Made by a program: the position numbers and the translations under genes. Positions 45,092 through 56,326 of a stretch of 64,000 bases of DNA are shown here, one piece after another. The notes under the pieces are model-generated. The model had not been told where the DNA came from. It worked only from the letters and a program-made list of their open reading frames with translations, and did not search any database. Position 1 is the stretch's first letter; the number at the start of each line of letters is the position of its first letter. The DNA comes from Sporothrix humicola (Eukaryota; Ascomycota; Sordariomycetes; Ophiostomatales; Ophiostomataceae). Location of the stretch: contig WNYE01000026.1 of assembly GCA_021396245.1 (NCBI GenBank), positions 62,001 through 126,000 on the forward strand, given 5' to 3'.

Positions 45092-45195
45092 AGACTCAGA
45101 CTCCGACTCAGACTCAGACTCCGACTCAGACTCCGACTCAGACTCCGACTCAGACTCAGACTCCGACTCAGACTCAGACTCAGACTCAGACTCAG
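45092..45195 (+). repeat. Hexanucleotide tandem repeat, units GACTCA and GACTCC
   Basis: About 17 units in one 104-bp block with two unit types mixed (GACTCA and GACTCC). Every frame stays open across it (Thr-Gln/Thr-Pro on plus, Ser-Glu on minus), which creates spurious frames. GACTCA is close to the TGACTCA core of AP-1/GCN4-type bZIP sites but lacks the leading T in nearly all units. No unique spacers are present, so it is not a CRISPR array. Confidence 0.85.
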
Positions 45196-46108
45196 CCCCC
45201 AGATATCCACAGTTGTTATTCAACTGCCCTGAGAAACCCTGTAAAACCCCCAAATCGCACAACAATTGCCCCCATTCCCTTCTTCTCAACCTCCCGCCTC
45301 CTCTTAATTAGTCCAGTTTTATCAGTTGATTTTTGGCCCCCAAACTCTTGTCTTTCCCTTCTAAGGCGGGTGTAAGTTGTAGTGGACCCTGTCTTAATGT
45401 CCAGCCCACACACACCTTTTCACATTCTACCACACTTTTTATCGTCTCCAAGGTGTCCCGTGCGCTCTCCACAAAAAGGCAAAAGAAGAGGTGCTCCGTG
45501 CTGTTGCAGTTGCAGTGGAAAAAAAAAGAGAAGACGTTACTGAAAAGAATAACGGTTTTCTTCAGCTCAATTCAGTATCACGTTCTGGTTTGCATTCAGC
45601 TTCAGCATTTTTTGTTTGTGATACAGAAGAATGTCTTACAATGTGCATTCCGATGGCGGTGAAGACGACTCCCAGTATCCTTGATTTTTTTTTGTCTCTT
45701 TTCTTCACCTTTATGCCCAATCTCCTCACCTTTGCCCACCACCTTCTCATCACATCTGAATTTCGTTCAGCACCTTTTTCTCTCCTCCTTTCAGTTTTCT
45801 CTGCATACCTGCCCAAGCTCCTTTTGGCCTCGATGTCGCAATGGTGGAGTGTAGAAGAAGCTGCTTGAGCTTGAACTTGCTCCGTCGAAAGTATGGCCCA
45901 GACTCGGATCCGTGGTTTTCAAAGAGGGGAGAGGAGAGAGGGGCGATGTGCGATGTGCGAACACATGAACCGGGCAGTCGCATTATCAAAGATGAAAAGA
46001 TCAAAAAACCAATATTGGAGAGAGAACTCAATAATGAAGACAACGTTGTGGTTGAGGTGATCAAGTCAAGAGAAGTCTGCAAACAAAGGTCACATATCAA
46101 ATATCACA

Positions 46109-46145
46109 CCGCCCGCAATCACGCCCGCAATCACGCCCGCAACCA
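46109..46145 (+). repeat. Tandem repeat, about 11-bp unit CCCGCAATCAC
   Basis: Three units in a row, the last slightly changed (CCCGCAACCAC). A simple non-coding minisatellite. Confidence 0.55.
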
Positions 46146-49100
46146 CAGCCGTAAAGCAACCGCAACCCACCAAATTCCCTGTCAGTTAGTGTCCCCCGTT
46201 CCCCGTCCATTGTTCACCGGGCTCCCCTCCGCCTGTCATGGCCAGCCCGTCATCTGCCTTTGCACGTCCTCTGGTCTTCAATATTTGGCTTTCGTTTTCT
46301 TTCGTTTTCTGGTTCGCTCACGGTCCATGGTTCGTGACAGTGATCACCGATTGCTACTTTGGCAGCCAAATGGCAGTCTGAACGTCGTATCACGGCGTAC
46401 TACGTCTTGTCCACCTAACCGTTCTTGTCTGTAAATCTCTTCTCTTTTCTGAAATACCGCAACGACCGTCAACTGCCAGATTGCCTGCAACTCTTTTCCT
46501 TTTGGAGCATCCCCCCGTTTGCCGTTTGCAGATGCGATCGACTAGGGACGAGCGGTTTTTGATTTTTCAAGGTCCTGAAAGAAACCCTGACAACCTGAAC
46601 AACCCTGACAATCTTACCTTGTCCACTGTCCTCGGCGAGGTCAACCTTGCCCACCTTGGCATCTGGAATCTTTGAGGGAAAAGCACGGAGACAAACCACG
46701 GAGGGAAAGCACGGAGAAAAGAGGACTCGAAGAGATCGAGGAAAGGATGAGCAAAATGAAGAACGTAAAGATCATCTCTCGCTTCGCTTCTCCTCTTTCG
46801 ACCTGATGCTTTTGCTTCTCTTGCGTCCCAGCTTTTACGTCTAGCTTTATCTTTTAGCTTGCAGAGTAGCTTTATCTCGCCTTCCGTCTGCCCCGGACAG
46901 CCCTTGAAGAGACCACGTTCCTACGTTTGTCCTCGCTCGTTCTTGCCTTTACTTTTCTCTCCTCGATCCCTCTTTCCTCACCCCTCGTCCAGCATCGGTG
47001 AGCTGCATGACACTGGACATGGACAGGGAAAACCGTTGCTGAGAAATGCAGTGGTCGCAACCGTATACAAAGAACACCGTCACCGTTGTATCGTAGCGTC
47101 TCTCGAAAGAAATGTCCTGCAACAGTCACTGTAGCGTGGGATGGTCTGAGCTTCGCCTGGCCTGGCCTTGTCCGTTGAGATTTGACAACTGAACCTGGTC
47201 AACTCCGCAAAAAAGACAGTGCATTGTGTGCTCCGTTAAAAACATTCCGAACTCCGTGCAGGGCAGGCCTGTCTTTTGTTGCCTTTAGCTTTTGGGGGTC
47301 TTTTCATACAGTTTGGGCATGCAGCTAAAGCTTGTGCTTCTGCTTCTGCATCCCCTTCTATCCCCTCTTCTTCGCCCCGTTTCCCGTATCTCCGTTACAG
47401 TTGCACCTCTTTTTTCTTTCCTCGTTACGACATTGTTTTTCGTCTTTTCTCTTTCAGGGCATTCGCCGTACGAGCTGTTGAATTTTTGTGGATTTGAGTT
47501 TGTGGATTTTAGACAAAAGCTTGCGAGGCCTGGTCAAAGCTCCATGCCCTAAGATGGAACGTCCTGTATTTCTGGCGTCTGCATGAGATGTCTCTTTTTT
47601 ACTCCTCTTCTCTCTGCATCTTACAACTCTTCGTCCGTCCCTGAATAAGCTTCATTTGATTTTGCCACTCTCGGTCACTAAACCTTGTTTACAACGTGCA
47701 TTGTTCTCAAGTGTGCTCTTAAATTCACGTTCTTTTTCGACCGTTGTTCTTGTCCACGAATGTCTCAGAGACACGCGGCCTTGACAAGTTAGTTCAAGAA
47801 AGAAGAAAAGAATGTGACAAAAGTATCTTCTCAGCTTCTATCCCAGACAAGGCGCGCAATGCTGCTCAGTTTGGTCTAGTTTTGGCGTATTTCGGCTGCT
47901 TTCTTTTTGACGTTTCGTCGATGTTGACCTTCGGAGGGAGAACTTTCTTTTTCAGTTGACAGAATTCTGAATTCGTTTTTTATTTTCCTGTCCTCGTCAT
48001 CGAATGTTCCCCCGTGAACCCCCGTGAATGTTAACCTCATCTTCTTTTCTTCTCAACCGGTCCGTTGCCCATTTCGCACTAATCGCAACGGCCGCTCGGC
48101 TTGTAAAGTTGAAAAATGCAAAGTGAACCTAAACGGCCTAAAAGATGCAGGCGAACAAAGAAAGGAAAAGACCCTGGACCTGGTTTTGACCTGGTCAACA
48201 CTGACCAAACAGACTACTGTCTGCACATCTACGAGCTTGTGCAAATCACACTGCGTTAGGGCCATTATTAGCTGCACTTGGCCGTCGTCGTTACGACTCT
48301 TTTCGACTCTTTTTCGTCACACTGCGATCACCAGACCAAACTCGCAAAAGAGAACAGAAACCAGCCTCTTCTCGTCTTCGCCTGTTGAATTTTCAATACA
48401 AAATACGAGCGGGGCCTTGCATGGGGGTTCTTTAGTTGTTGAGTACGCGAAGTCAAAAGAAGCCTGTCAGCTCGTCAAAAAGGCTAGATAAGATCCTCCA
48501 CCATCGTTGCCTCCACTTTATCTCCTACCCCCCATTTTTCACTTTTCCACCTTTCCTCTTTTCCTTCCCTTCGTTTAATAACACTTATCGATTGCTGACG
48601 GAGAATCCGCCGTAGCACCAATCCAGTAAGAGGCCGTCAGAACAGACAGGCCTTGAAGAAGAGGAGACCGGAGCATCAGTCCGGTCTCTGGACTGAACTA
48701 AATGGACTGAACTGGACTCGACTCGACAGGGGCAGGGGTTGTGTGATGAGCTTCACATCTCTTCTCTCTTTCCTAGCCCTTTTTGCAGCATGGCCGGAGG
48801 AAATTAAACGGCTGACCTCCAACCTCTCTCCGAGTGATCTCACTCTTTTTTTTCTGACTTTCCTCCCTCCCCCAACGGCACTCGAGGCGTAGTGGTCGAT
48901 CTGTGCAGGGCCTTTTGCAGGACTCTCCAAGCTTTACAGGGTCTTTGCATAAAAGAGGGGACCACACCAGACCAGAGAACAAAGAAAATCTGATCATGGG
49001 CGATGCAGAGCGATGCGAGCGATGCAAGAGGGCGAAAACAACGCAAACTAAAGTCGTCGCAAAATATGCTAAAGACTAGACCTCACCTTGATACCCTGCA

Positions 49101-52100
49101 AAGATAGCGATACCATTACGGAAGAGATGGAGATGGCAATCGACAATTGATTTTCCTCACAGACCAGTCAACTCAGTAGACACAGACAGGCCGAAGACCC
49201 CCTGCAACGGATCTTCCATGTGATGCGTGATTTGCGGAAAATTTCTCAACAAGGAAAGAAGCCGTACGAGGGGACGAGGAGAAGGGAAAAAGATGGAGAC
49301 GATGGGAACGGACGATGGACGACAAGAGCAAGATCGAGTATCTCGTAAAATGGAGGAGGATGGACGGGGATCTGAGTGAAATAAGGATGAGGGAAGGGGC
49401 TGACAAGAGAAGCCGACGACAAAAGGGACAAGAAAAAAAGAACAGACGAAGGATGGTCGATCAAGGACCAACTCATTCTCTTTCCCGTTTCCCGTTTTCG
49501 TGTGTCTTTTTTCTTCACACACGCTCTCAAAACCAACAGACATAGGATCGTAATAGGATCGCCGTTATGCTCTACGAGGTGGATGGCAGCGAGATGGTGA
49601 GGGACTCGACCATCTATATTGAACCAGAGACTGTTCCCCTCTAGTCTCGTTCTTGGTCCAGTCTCGACCTTAGCTCATTGTCTTTTTTCCTTAGTCTTTT
49701 TCTCTCGTCTTTCATCTCTCATCTCGCTCGGCTCGGTCCCGAGCGGTGTCGTTGGTCCTTAAAGTCTTGGTTTTTCTGTTTTTGACCGTTGGATCGACTT
49801 TTGGCAATCATATTACGGGAGACTCCATCTTAACACGGCAAGGGAGGACAGACCACGAGGTCAATATTGAAAGAGGGGGCGAAAAAGAATGAAAGAAGGG
49901 AGGGAAGGAAGTTGCCGGGAAAATAGACAAAGATGGAGACAAAGGAGACAAGACGAAGGATGGGGGTCGAGTGATGGCCGATAGTCTAATACTCGAAACG
50001 ACAGACAATAGTGCTGGCGAGAGTCTAAACTAGCGGATGTCCACTTTATTGTCTCTGTCCACATTATTGCAACGGCTGCCGGCTGGCAAAAGTGAAGTAC
50101 TCTGTAAACGACGTGAGACAGTGAGTGATAGTCTGATAGACACTGACCAACTTGAGAAACGTCTCGGGGATAGAGTTCGAGGATGGACAAAAGATTGTCA
50201 ACCGCGCCGCAGGACTGCAGCCGGGTTTTTGTGTTTTTGTATTCTTGTAGAATGAAGCGGGAAACGTTTGAATGGAGATAATGACGGATGATATAAAAGA
50301 GGAGAAATAAAACGGGACAACTAAGAGTATTTATAAATGTGAGAAAGACGAGAAGAGGGAGGAAACAGACATAAATAAACCGAGAATAAAACAATAGGAA
50401 AAGAAACAGATGTGAGGGTGCCATACTTTGACGCACGATATTGGATTTAGAGTGCAGACGAGAGATGGAGATTGGGGGCCGAAAACAACGTGAAAGCGGG
50501 AGGGGAACAAATCGTCTTGACCACTGATTCTCACTCATCACCTATCACACACTTCCTCCACTCACGGAAGCTAAAGCTCGGCGGCAAAGCAGGTCACTCC
50601 CATCGTGCACATTGGCGCATTCAGCAACAAAATGGTGCAATGCAATGCAGGAAAGAGGAAAAAGGAAGACAGAAGGAAGAATATGACCAAAACGGACGAG
50701 TAGGATGAGAGAAAGAGGCCGAGGGAACGAGGACCTGGCAGGCGAAGTGGAAGAATGAGAGATAGGACTAACAAGAAACAACGGACACCACTGGAAACAA
50801 AAGCAAATCGATCTTGAGGGGGCCGTTGACGGCACTGGTCACTGATCACTGACCACTGATATGGGGGCTGGGGGCCGTTTTATGGATATTACAGCGGTGG
50901 GTAGTGGGAGGAAGGATGAAAGCATGGTGATTATAGGCATAATACTCCGACTCTTAAGATACGGCAGAGATTATGTGCTTAAAGACGGCAGCCTCCACTG
51001 AGCTTTAGCGGGATGGGGGCCGGTCTTTCCCTAAACAATAGAAGTCCACAGCGCTGAAGACAGCAAAAGCGTGGCAGGAACATGGCTGGCTAGACTCTGC
51101 TAGGATGCCTTGTAAAGCCCTGTGAAAAGTGAGCCGAAATTAATTATGTGCAGATCGAGACGACAACTCCCGTCGTGGCCAGTGCTCTTTAGCTTTGCAA
51201 CGGTGTTGTGCGTGGCTGGAGACAGGGAAGACAGAAGACAGGCAGGGTAAACAGGGCTGGAAGACAAAAGATACGGCTGGACAAGCCTGAGATCGAAAGC
51301 CAGGCCTTGCCTAACAAGGAAAATGGCCTGTTGCACGTTGGGCGTTGGCGGCGTTGCAGTGTGACCGGAAGGCGTGGAGATTGAGATTGCGACTGTGCAG
51401 GTACTTTTGGAAGGAGGATCTATGGAGAAGGTACGTAGTGCGGAGATCATAGTTATGAGGTGGGCTGGTGGGTAGGGAAGCGAGGGAAGGAGCTACAGAG
51501 AAACACGAGGCTAGAAGGAAAAGGTTGGAGTAGACTCTGTGTAATCAGTGGAAATCTGGAAGGAGCATATCATAATAGGAAAGAACTGATCGCATCGCAT
51601 CGCATGTGGCAAGAACGACTGTCAACAAACACACAACAGACGAACATCAACACACAAAATTATCTGGGCTAATTTTGAAAAGCGGGCTAAATAAAAATAG
51701 AAAAGCAAGGGAAATATTGCAATATTGAGCGTCATGCCAAAAGGAAGAACAAGAACCACAGCAGAACGAAGGCGGTCAACATGTGTGATGAGAATGCGCG
51801 AGATGCATATTGAGAGAGGTCGGCGCGAAAAAGAGCAGCTGCCAAAATTAGCCCACAATCGTTCCTTCCTTGTGTGTGTCTCTCTGTGTGTCTTCTTGTC
51901 TCTCTCTGTTCTAAATCGGGCAAATTCTCGAGGGCGGCTAATGAGTCTAGGAAGGAGAGGGAGAGAGAAGAGAGGGAAAGGAAAGAGCGATTGCGAGCAT
52001 CAACCACAGAGACAGAGCTCGAGAGACTTCGTCTCTCTTCGCTCTCTCATCCCGTCGTCACACTCGAACCCCTGCCCGTCACCGCATCGGCCAGCCAGTC

Positions 52101-55100
52101 AGCCAATGCCCGTTGGCGCTGGCCCTTGTGATCCGCGTCCAGGTTATCCAGGGCTCAGAACGGAAGACACGCAGACAAGGTTGGGTGGGGGAATTGGGGG
52201 CATTTTCTCGCCCATTTTCCGTGCATTGGACGTTCAGTGCATCTGCGCTAGTCCCTTGTGGAAAGCGCGGGCAGGGGTCCAGAGCGCGCTAGCAGACGGT
52301 TGGTCCCGGTACGCCAGTCTTTTTTGTCTGTTTTGCAGAAGAGGAGAACTGAAGAAGGCAGAGAGACTCGAGAAAAGAAAGCGAGAAAGACTGATGCACG
52401 GCCATTGTCTTTTCGTCACATTTTGGCTCCACTCACCGCTGTCCAATCACCGTCCAGAAGCGGCTTGTCAAGAAAGCACCCCTGCACAGCTGCACACCCA
52501 CTTTTGCTTTTTGCATTTGCAGTTGCAGTTGCGGTTGTTGTTCACGTTGCTCATCACTCTCCCACTTTCTGTCTGTTTTTCGTCGATTCTGTCTGTTCTC
52601 TATTTTGTGCTTTGTCACTGTTGTTTCTTGTCAATCATCTGCCTTTCTTTTGTCAGTTATCCTTGAAGTGTAAAAGATAATCAGCGTCATTGTCCGTCTG
52701 TGCACAAAGACTTACACGCTGACTGTTATTCAAAATCAAAGAAATAACAGACGAAATAATACAGACACACGATGACGGTCAGATCTTACGACTGACCTGC
52801 ATGTACCCCCCACAGCACGGACGCTGGGCGGTACTTGCATTCCTTGCGATCATAGCTCCAGAGCTAGACCGGCGACCGGCTCGAATGGTCTTGTGCAGTG
52901 AGAAATCAGAAAAGCTTAAGGGAAAAGGCAAAATGCAGAGGTAAAAGTGAAAACTGACTACTCTGACCGGGGTCGGTCGAGTCTCTCTCCAATTCTCGAG
53001 TCCTCGAGTCTTAAGCCCTCTTTCTTCTTCGTTCGCCATTCGTCTTCTTCACACCCTCTGTCTTTTGTGAATGGTCGATGCTACTCAATACCACCTCATC
53101 CAGCCAATCCGCGTTCTTACCGCGCACTTCTCGCCGTTGATTCGTCCATCTCCGACGAATGAGCAAATCAGCCGATGCTCCAACAGGGAAAGCATAAACG
53201 AGTCTGGATTAACACCACATTCCAGAGCTTTTGGGTACTCTTTTTTCACAGCAAACTCACTCGGAGTCAACATTCGTGATCCGATATGGCAGTCCAGCCA
53301 GACGACCGCGTGCCTTGCTGTGTTCTGGACTGTCAACCCGGACTCGTCTCGGCCTGTCGTCTGGCATCGTCGAATTTTTCTGTCTTTTTCTGTCTTTTTG
53401 TCTCGACATTGATCCTCACTCTGTTGCCGACTGTCTCGGTCAACAGTCTTCTTTTGTTTTGTAAACATCTGTACAACGACTTCTGACAATGTTCTCACGG
53501 AAAGGTCTCTGTCAGTCAGTAACTTTGTAGTCTGCACTCTGCATCTCATCAACATCCTTGCTCTCTCTACCGATCCCTGCAAGAAACGGAACAGGGAAGC
53601 AGGAAAAAAACAACAACGAGCAACCGGGTCCGATCGGAGAATGGGTCCTCAGCACGTCCTCAGCAGAGCACGTCCTCTTTTTCTTTTCTTTTTTTTCTGT
53701 TCTTTTTTTTGCTTCCCTATTTTTGCTCACATTTTCTTCGTTCTTTCTTTTTACCACCCCCGTCGCTTTCCCGCTCAGCGCATCTTCCTTCCCTATTCAG
53801 CCCGTGCTCATCCAGACGCCCATGGTTATTCGTTCTTTTTGTTGACCAGGGGTGTCATGAGGGCTGTCCATCTGTCCATTTTCCTGTCCATTTTGTCCAT
53901 AACCCACCATTACCCTCCATCAGCCGTCACATTGCACATCGGATCCACTCTACTATTCGGTGTGTATCTTGCGCCATCACTCAAATGAAGAAGAAAAGAA
54001 AGACACAGAGAGCCGTCGGAAGAAAGGTTCACCGCAGGATGCGGGCTCTTTATTTCAGATGAAAGTCGAGAGTGGGATGCATACTTTTTGTTTCGTTTCT
54101 GCCATGCTTCTTTTGCTTTTGGTTCTGTCCATAAATTGTTTCTTTCCCTTCGACGTCTTTTTGTTCTCCCCGTTCTCCTCTCCTTCTCTCTCCGCATAAA
54201 CGGCTTGTCCTACGACAACATGTTTCCGTGCAACGAGACACAGCGGATGTACTCGTCCAGAAAGAGAAGAAAGAGAAGATAGGAATAGACACTCCTCACA
54301 AACACAAAAAGTCGGTCTAATCGGGCGCTCATCAACCGACCACTCTAGAACCGTAGTACATGCCTGTCGTACGGCACTCTCACACAACTCCGTGTACCTT
54401 TCGTGCCTCCATCTCCTCATCTTGTGCCTATCTTGTGCCTGTATCTCACGCCTCGTGCTTCACTTTGAACGCCTCTTAACGCCTCGGGAGTTCTTGTTGG
54501 CTGATGGCCCTTTGCACCTGCCATTGTCGAGTGGGGAAAGCTGCTCTTGCCATTTTTGGTGTGTGTGGACTTGCATCTCATAGCTCGAGCCAGTCAGCGG
54601 CAAGAGCGGCCAACATCGAGACTTTGCATATTGCTTGACTTATTTTTGCTCTGCACTGCTATGTATGAGTGGTCTATTTCGAGTGGGAAGGGAAGCTCGC
54701 AGGCTGGATAGGGAATTGCTCTACCGAATTACCCAATTGCCTGCGAGCCTGCTCGGCCCACTCTCCCCGGCCAATGCCAATATACAATGGCACCAATAAG
54801 CGCAGGGCCGTTCTTTCCTTCCTTGTTGAATCTCACCACTTGGGCCGCACCTGCCTCGAGAGTCCCTCCGCGCTCCGCTCCTTCCTTGCCCCCAACCTGC
54901 CTTTCTCCCTTCCTTCCCTCTTCTGCGATGCGTGTGGCCTGCAGGTAGTCTCCTCTTCGGGACTAGCGTACCTGCCGCGAGCATGCATGTGTGCGTCCGA
55001 CAGACATCCCGACATCCACAGCGTTGCCTTTTTGGCTTCTCTTCCTCTTTCGTTCTGTAGTACAACACACCAAAATACACCAAAATACACCAACACGACC

Positions 55101-55453
55101 ACCACCACGACGTCGACCAACGGCTGCAGGTCGGCCGGCCGGCCTCCTCTCTCACTCTGCGTGTGTCTGCTGTCTCCCACTATGCTCTCCCATCTATTCT
55201 CGTCCGCCCTTCCGTCCAAAAAAAGCAATGCTCGACTTGGCCCATTCCCTTTTCTCCCACTTCTCTCTATTTTCCACCTTTCCCATTCCCCTGTTCTATT
55301 CTTGGAACACCCGCTCGTTTTCCTACTCGCTGCACCGTCCAAGTCGGTCCTCTCGTGTCTCCCCATTCACACGCTCTTCCCACCCGGACGCGCGATGCAC
55401 GCAACACACCCGCCCAAGATGCTCGAAATACACCAAAAATAACAAAAATAGGC

Positions 55454-55483
55454 GCGGCCATCACCAGAGCGGCCACGATATAA
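55454..55483 (+). promoter_or_regulatory. Core promoter of the Zn2Cys6 factor: GCGGCCA direct repeat and TATA motif
   Basis: GCGGCCA occurs at 55454-55460 and again at 55469-55475, 15 bp apart, directly before a TATAA at 55479-55483. A CT-rich tract begins about 20 bp later (55500-55640) and would be the transcription start zone. The position is about 845 bp before the start codon, and the last ATG before that codon lies at 55488, just after the TATA motif. A 12-bp perfect palindrome GGCCGGCCGGCC lies further upstream at 55133-55144. Confidence 0.5.
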
Positions 55484-55490
55484 GTCGATG

Positions 55491-56326
55491 GCCCTTCCCA
55501 CGATTCTAGCCCCCTCCTTCTTTTTCCCTTCTTTTGTTTTGATCAAGCTCAAGTTGTTCTGTTATCAAGTTGTTTCCGTTTTTCTTATTTGTTCTTTTTT
55601 TCTTTTCTTTCTCTCTTCCCCTCCTTTTCTCTCTTCCTCATCACTTCCGATTCGCCAGTCACGATCAATCTCAAAGATCTCGAAATCTCGAAGCACCAGT
55701 CTCGATCTCGACTCGTCCTTCGACCTCTTCCTCATCTACCTGGCAACGGTCTCTCTTCAGTGAACAGCAAGCCGGTTCTTGCTCGGATCCAGTCTTTCAT
55801 TCGTCGACACACTCTTACGACTACTATTTACTGCAACGACTATTTACTATTACCACTTTACTACTTACGATTACAACCACTTGTTTACCGTCGGGCACGA
55901 GAAAACACACCAGCCTCTTATTATCTAATCTCCCTGGCACGAACCACAGCGTTCACATCCAGTCTCTGCCTTATTTGTTTTATTTTGGATTTTCCGTTTC
56001 TCCTTTTTTATTGCTCAACGATCTACGGGACTACCGGTCTGGTTCCTACTCCCTACCCTTCTTCCCAATCCATCCCCTGCCCTCGACCTCGGGGTTCTCT
56101 GCTGGCTTTGACCCCCTCGTCCACCACTCGTCCACCCACACCTCTTTTTCATTTTTTATTCTTTTTATTTTTTATTTTGCCTTTTTTCCTTTCCACACAC
56201 CCCACCTCCCGCCAACCCCCGGTTTTTTTGCTTTGCAAGGTCCGCCCCCATCTCCACTCATACCTTGTGCTTCCCTTATCAAGCAATCAACCACACACCA
56301 CACCACACTCCTCACAGCTCATACAA
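55491..56326 (+). promoter_or_regulatory. Putative 836-nt AUG-free 5' leader of the Zn2Cys6 factor
   Basis: I read every line of this stretch and found no ATG in any frame. It is CT-rich and low in G, which lowers the chance of ATG, but several would still be expected in DNA of this composition. It ends in the CA-rich segment CTCATACAAATG. Two frames, including the one in phase with the factor, also lack stops for most of the stretch. This is consistent with a long transcribed leader that ribosomes scan. Confidence 0.55.

Larger units (their letters stand above)
36181..55453. other. About 19 kb without a convincing gene, upstream of a transcription factor
   Basis: Both strands lack any open frame with a recognisable domain or sustained fungal codon bias. 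The longest frames (313, 257 and 226 codons) translate to low-complexity Ser/Leu/Phe- or Arg/Lys/Glu-rich strings. The DNA alternates between purine-rich and pyrimidine-rich blocks and contains short tandem repeats and one AT-rich island (43036-43290). I see no transposase, reverse transcriptase, terminal repeats or heavily AT-biased mutated repeats. The left few hundred bases probably serve as promoter of the SAM/PH gene. The rest is best read as a regulatory or non-coding-RNA domain of the factor at 56327; that is inference. Confidence 0.6.

Noticed and set aside
45092..45195. CRISPR-like array
   Set aside because: Continuous short units without unique spacers, in a eukaryotic genome.
45077..45289. 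Ser-Glu repeat protein frame over the hexanucleotide array
   Set aside because: Created by the tandem repeat, which is open in every frame; not evidence of a gene.
49861..50541. 226-codon minus-strand frame
   Set aside because: Hydrophobic only because the complementary strand is purine-rich; no recognisable membrane-protein family.
52040..52095. Possible minus-strand tRNA T-loop (GGGGTTCGAGT)
   Set aside because: The flanking bases do not form a T-stem and no D-arm or anticodon arm is visible.
51725..52666. 313-codon frame in the desert
   Set aside because: An Arg/Lys-rich start and a Leu/Phe/Ser-rich end follow the local purine and pyrimidine bias; no domain, no consistent codon preference and no clear leader.
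54669..55442. 257-codon frame upstream of the regulator
   Set aside because: Ser/Pro/Leu-rich low-complexity translation of CT-rich DNA, ending just before the probable TATA motif.
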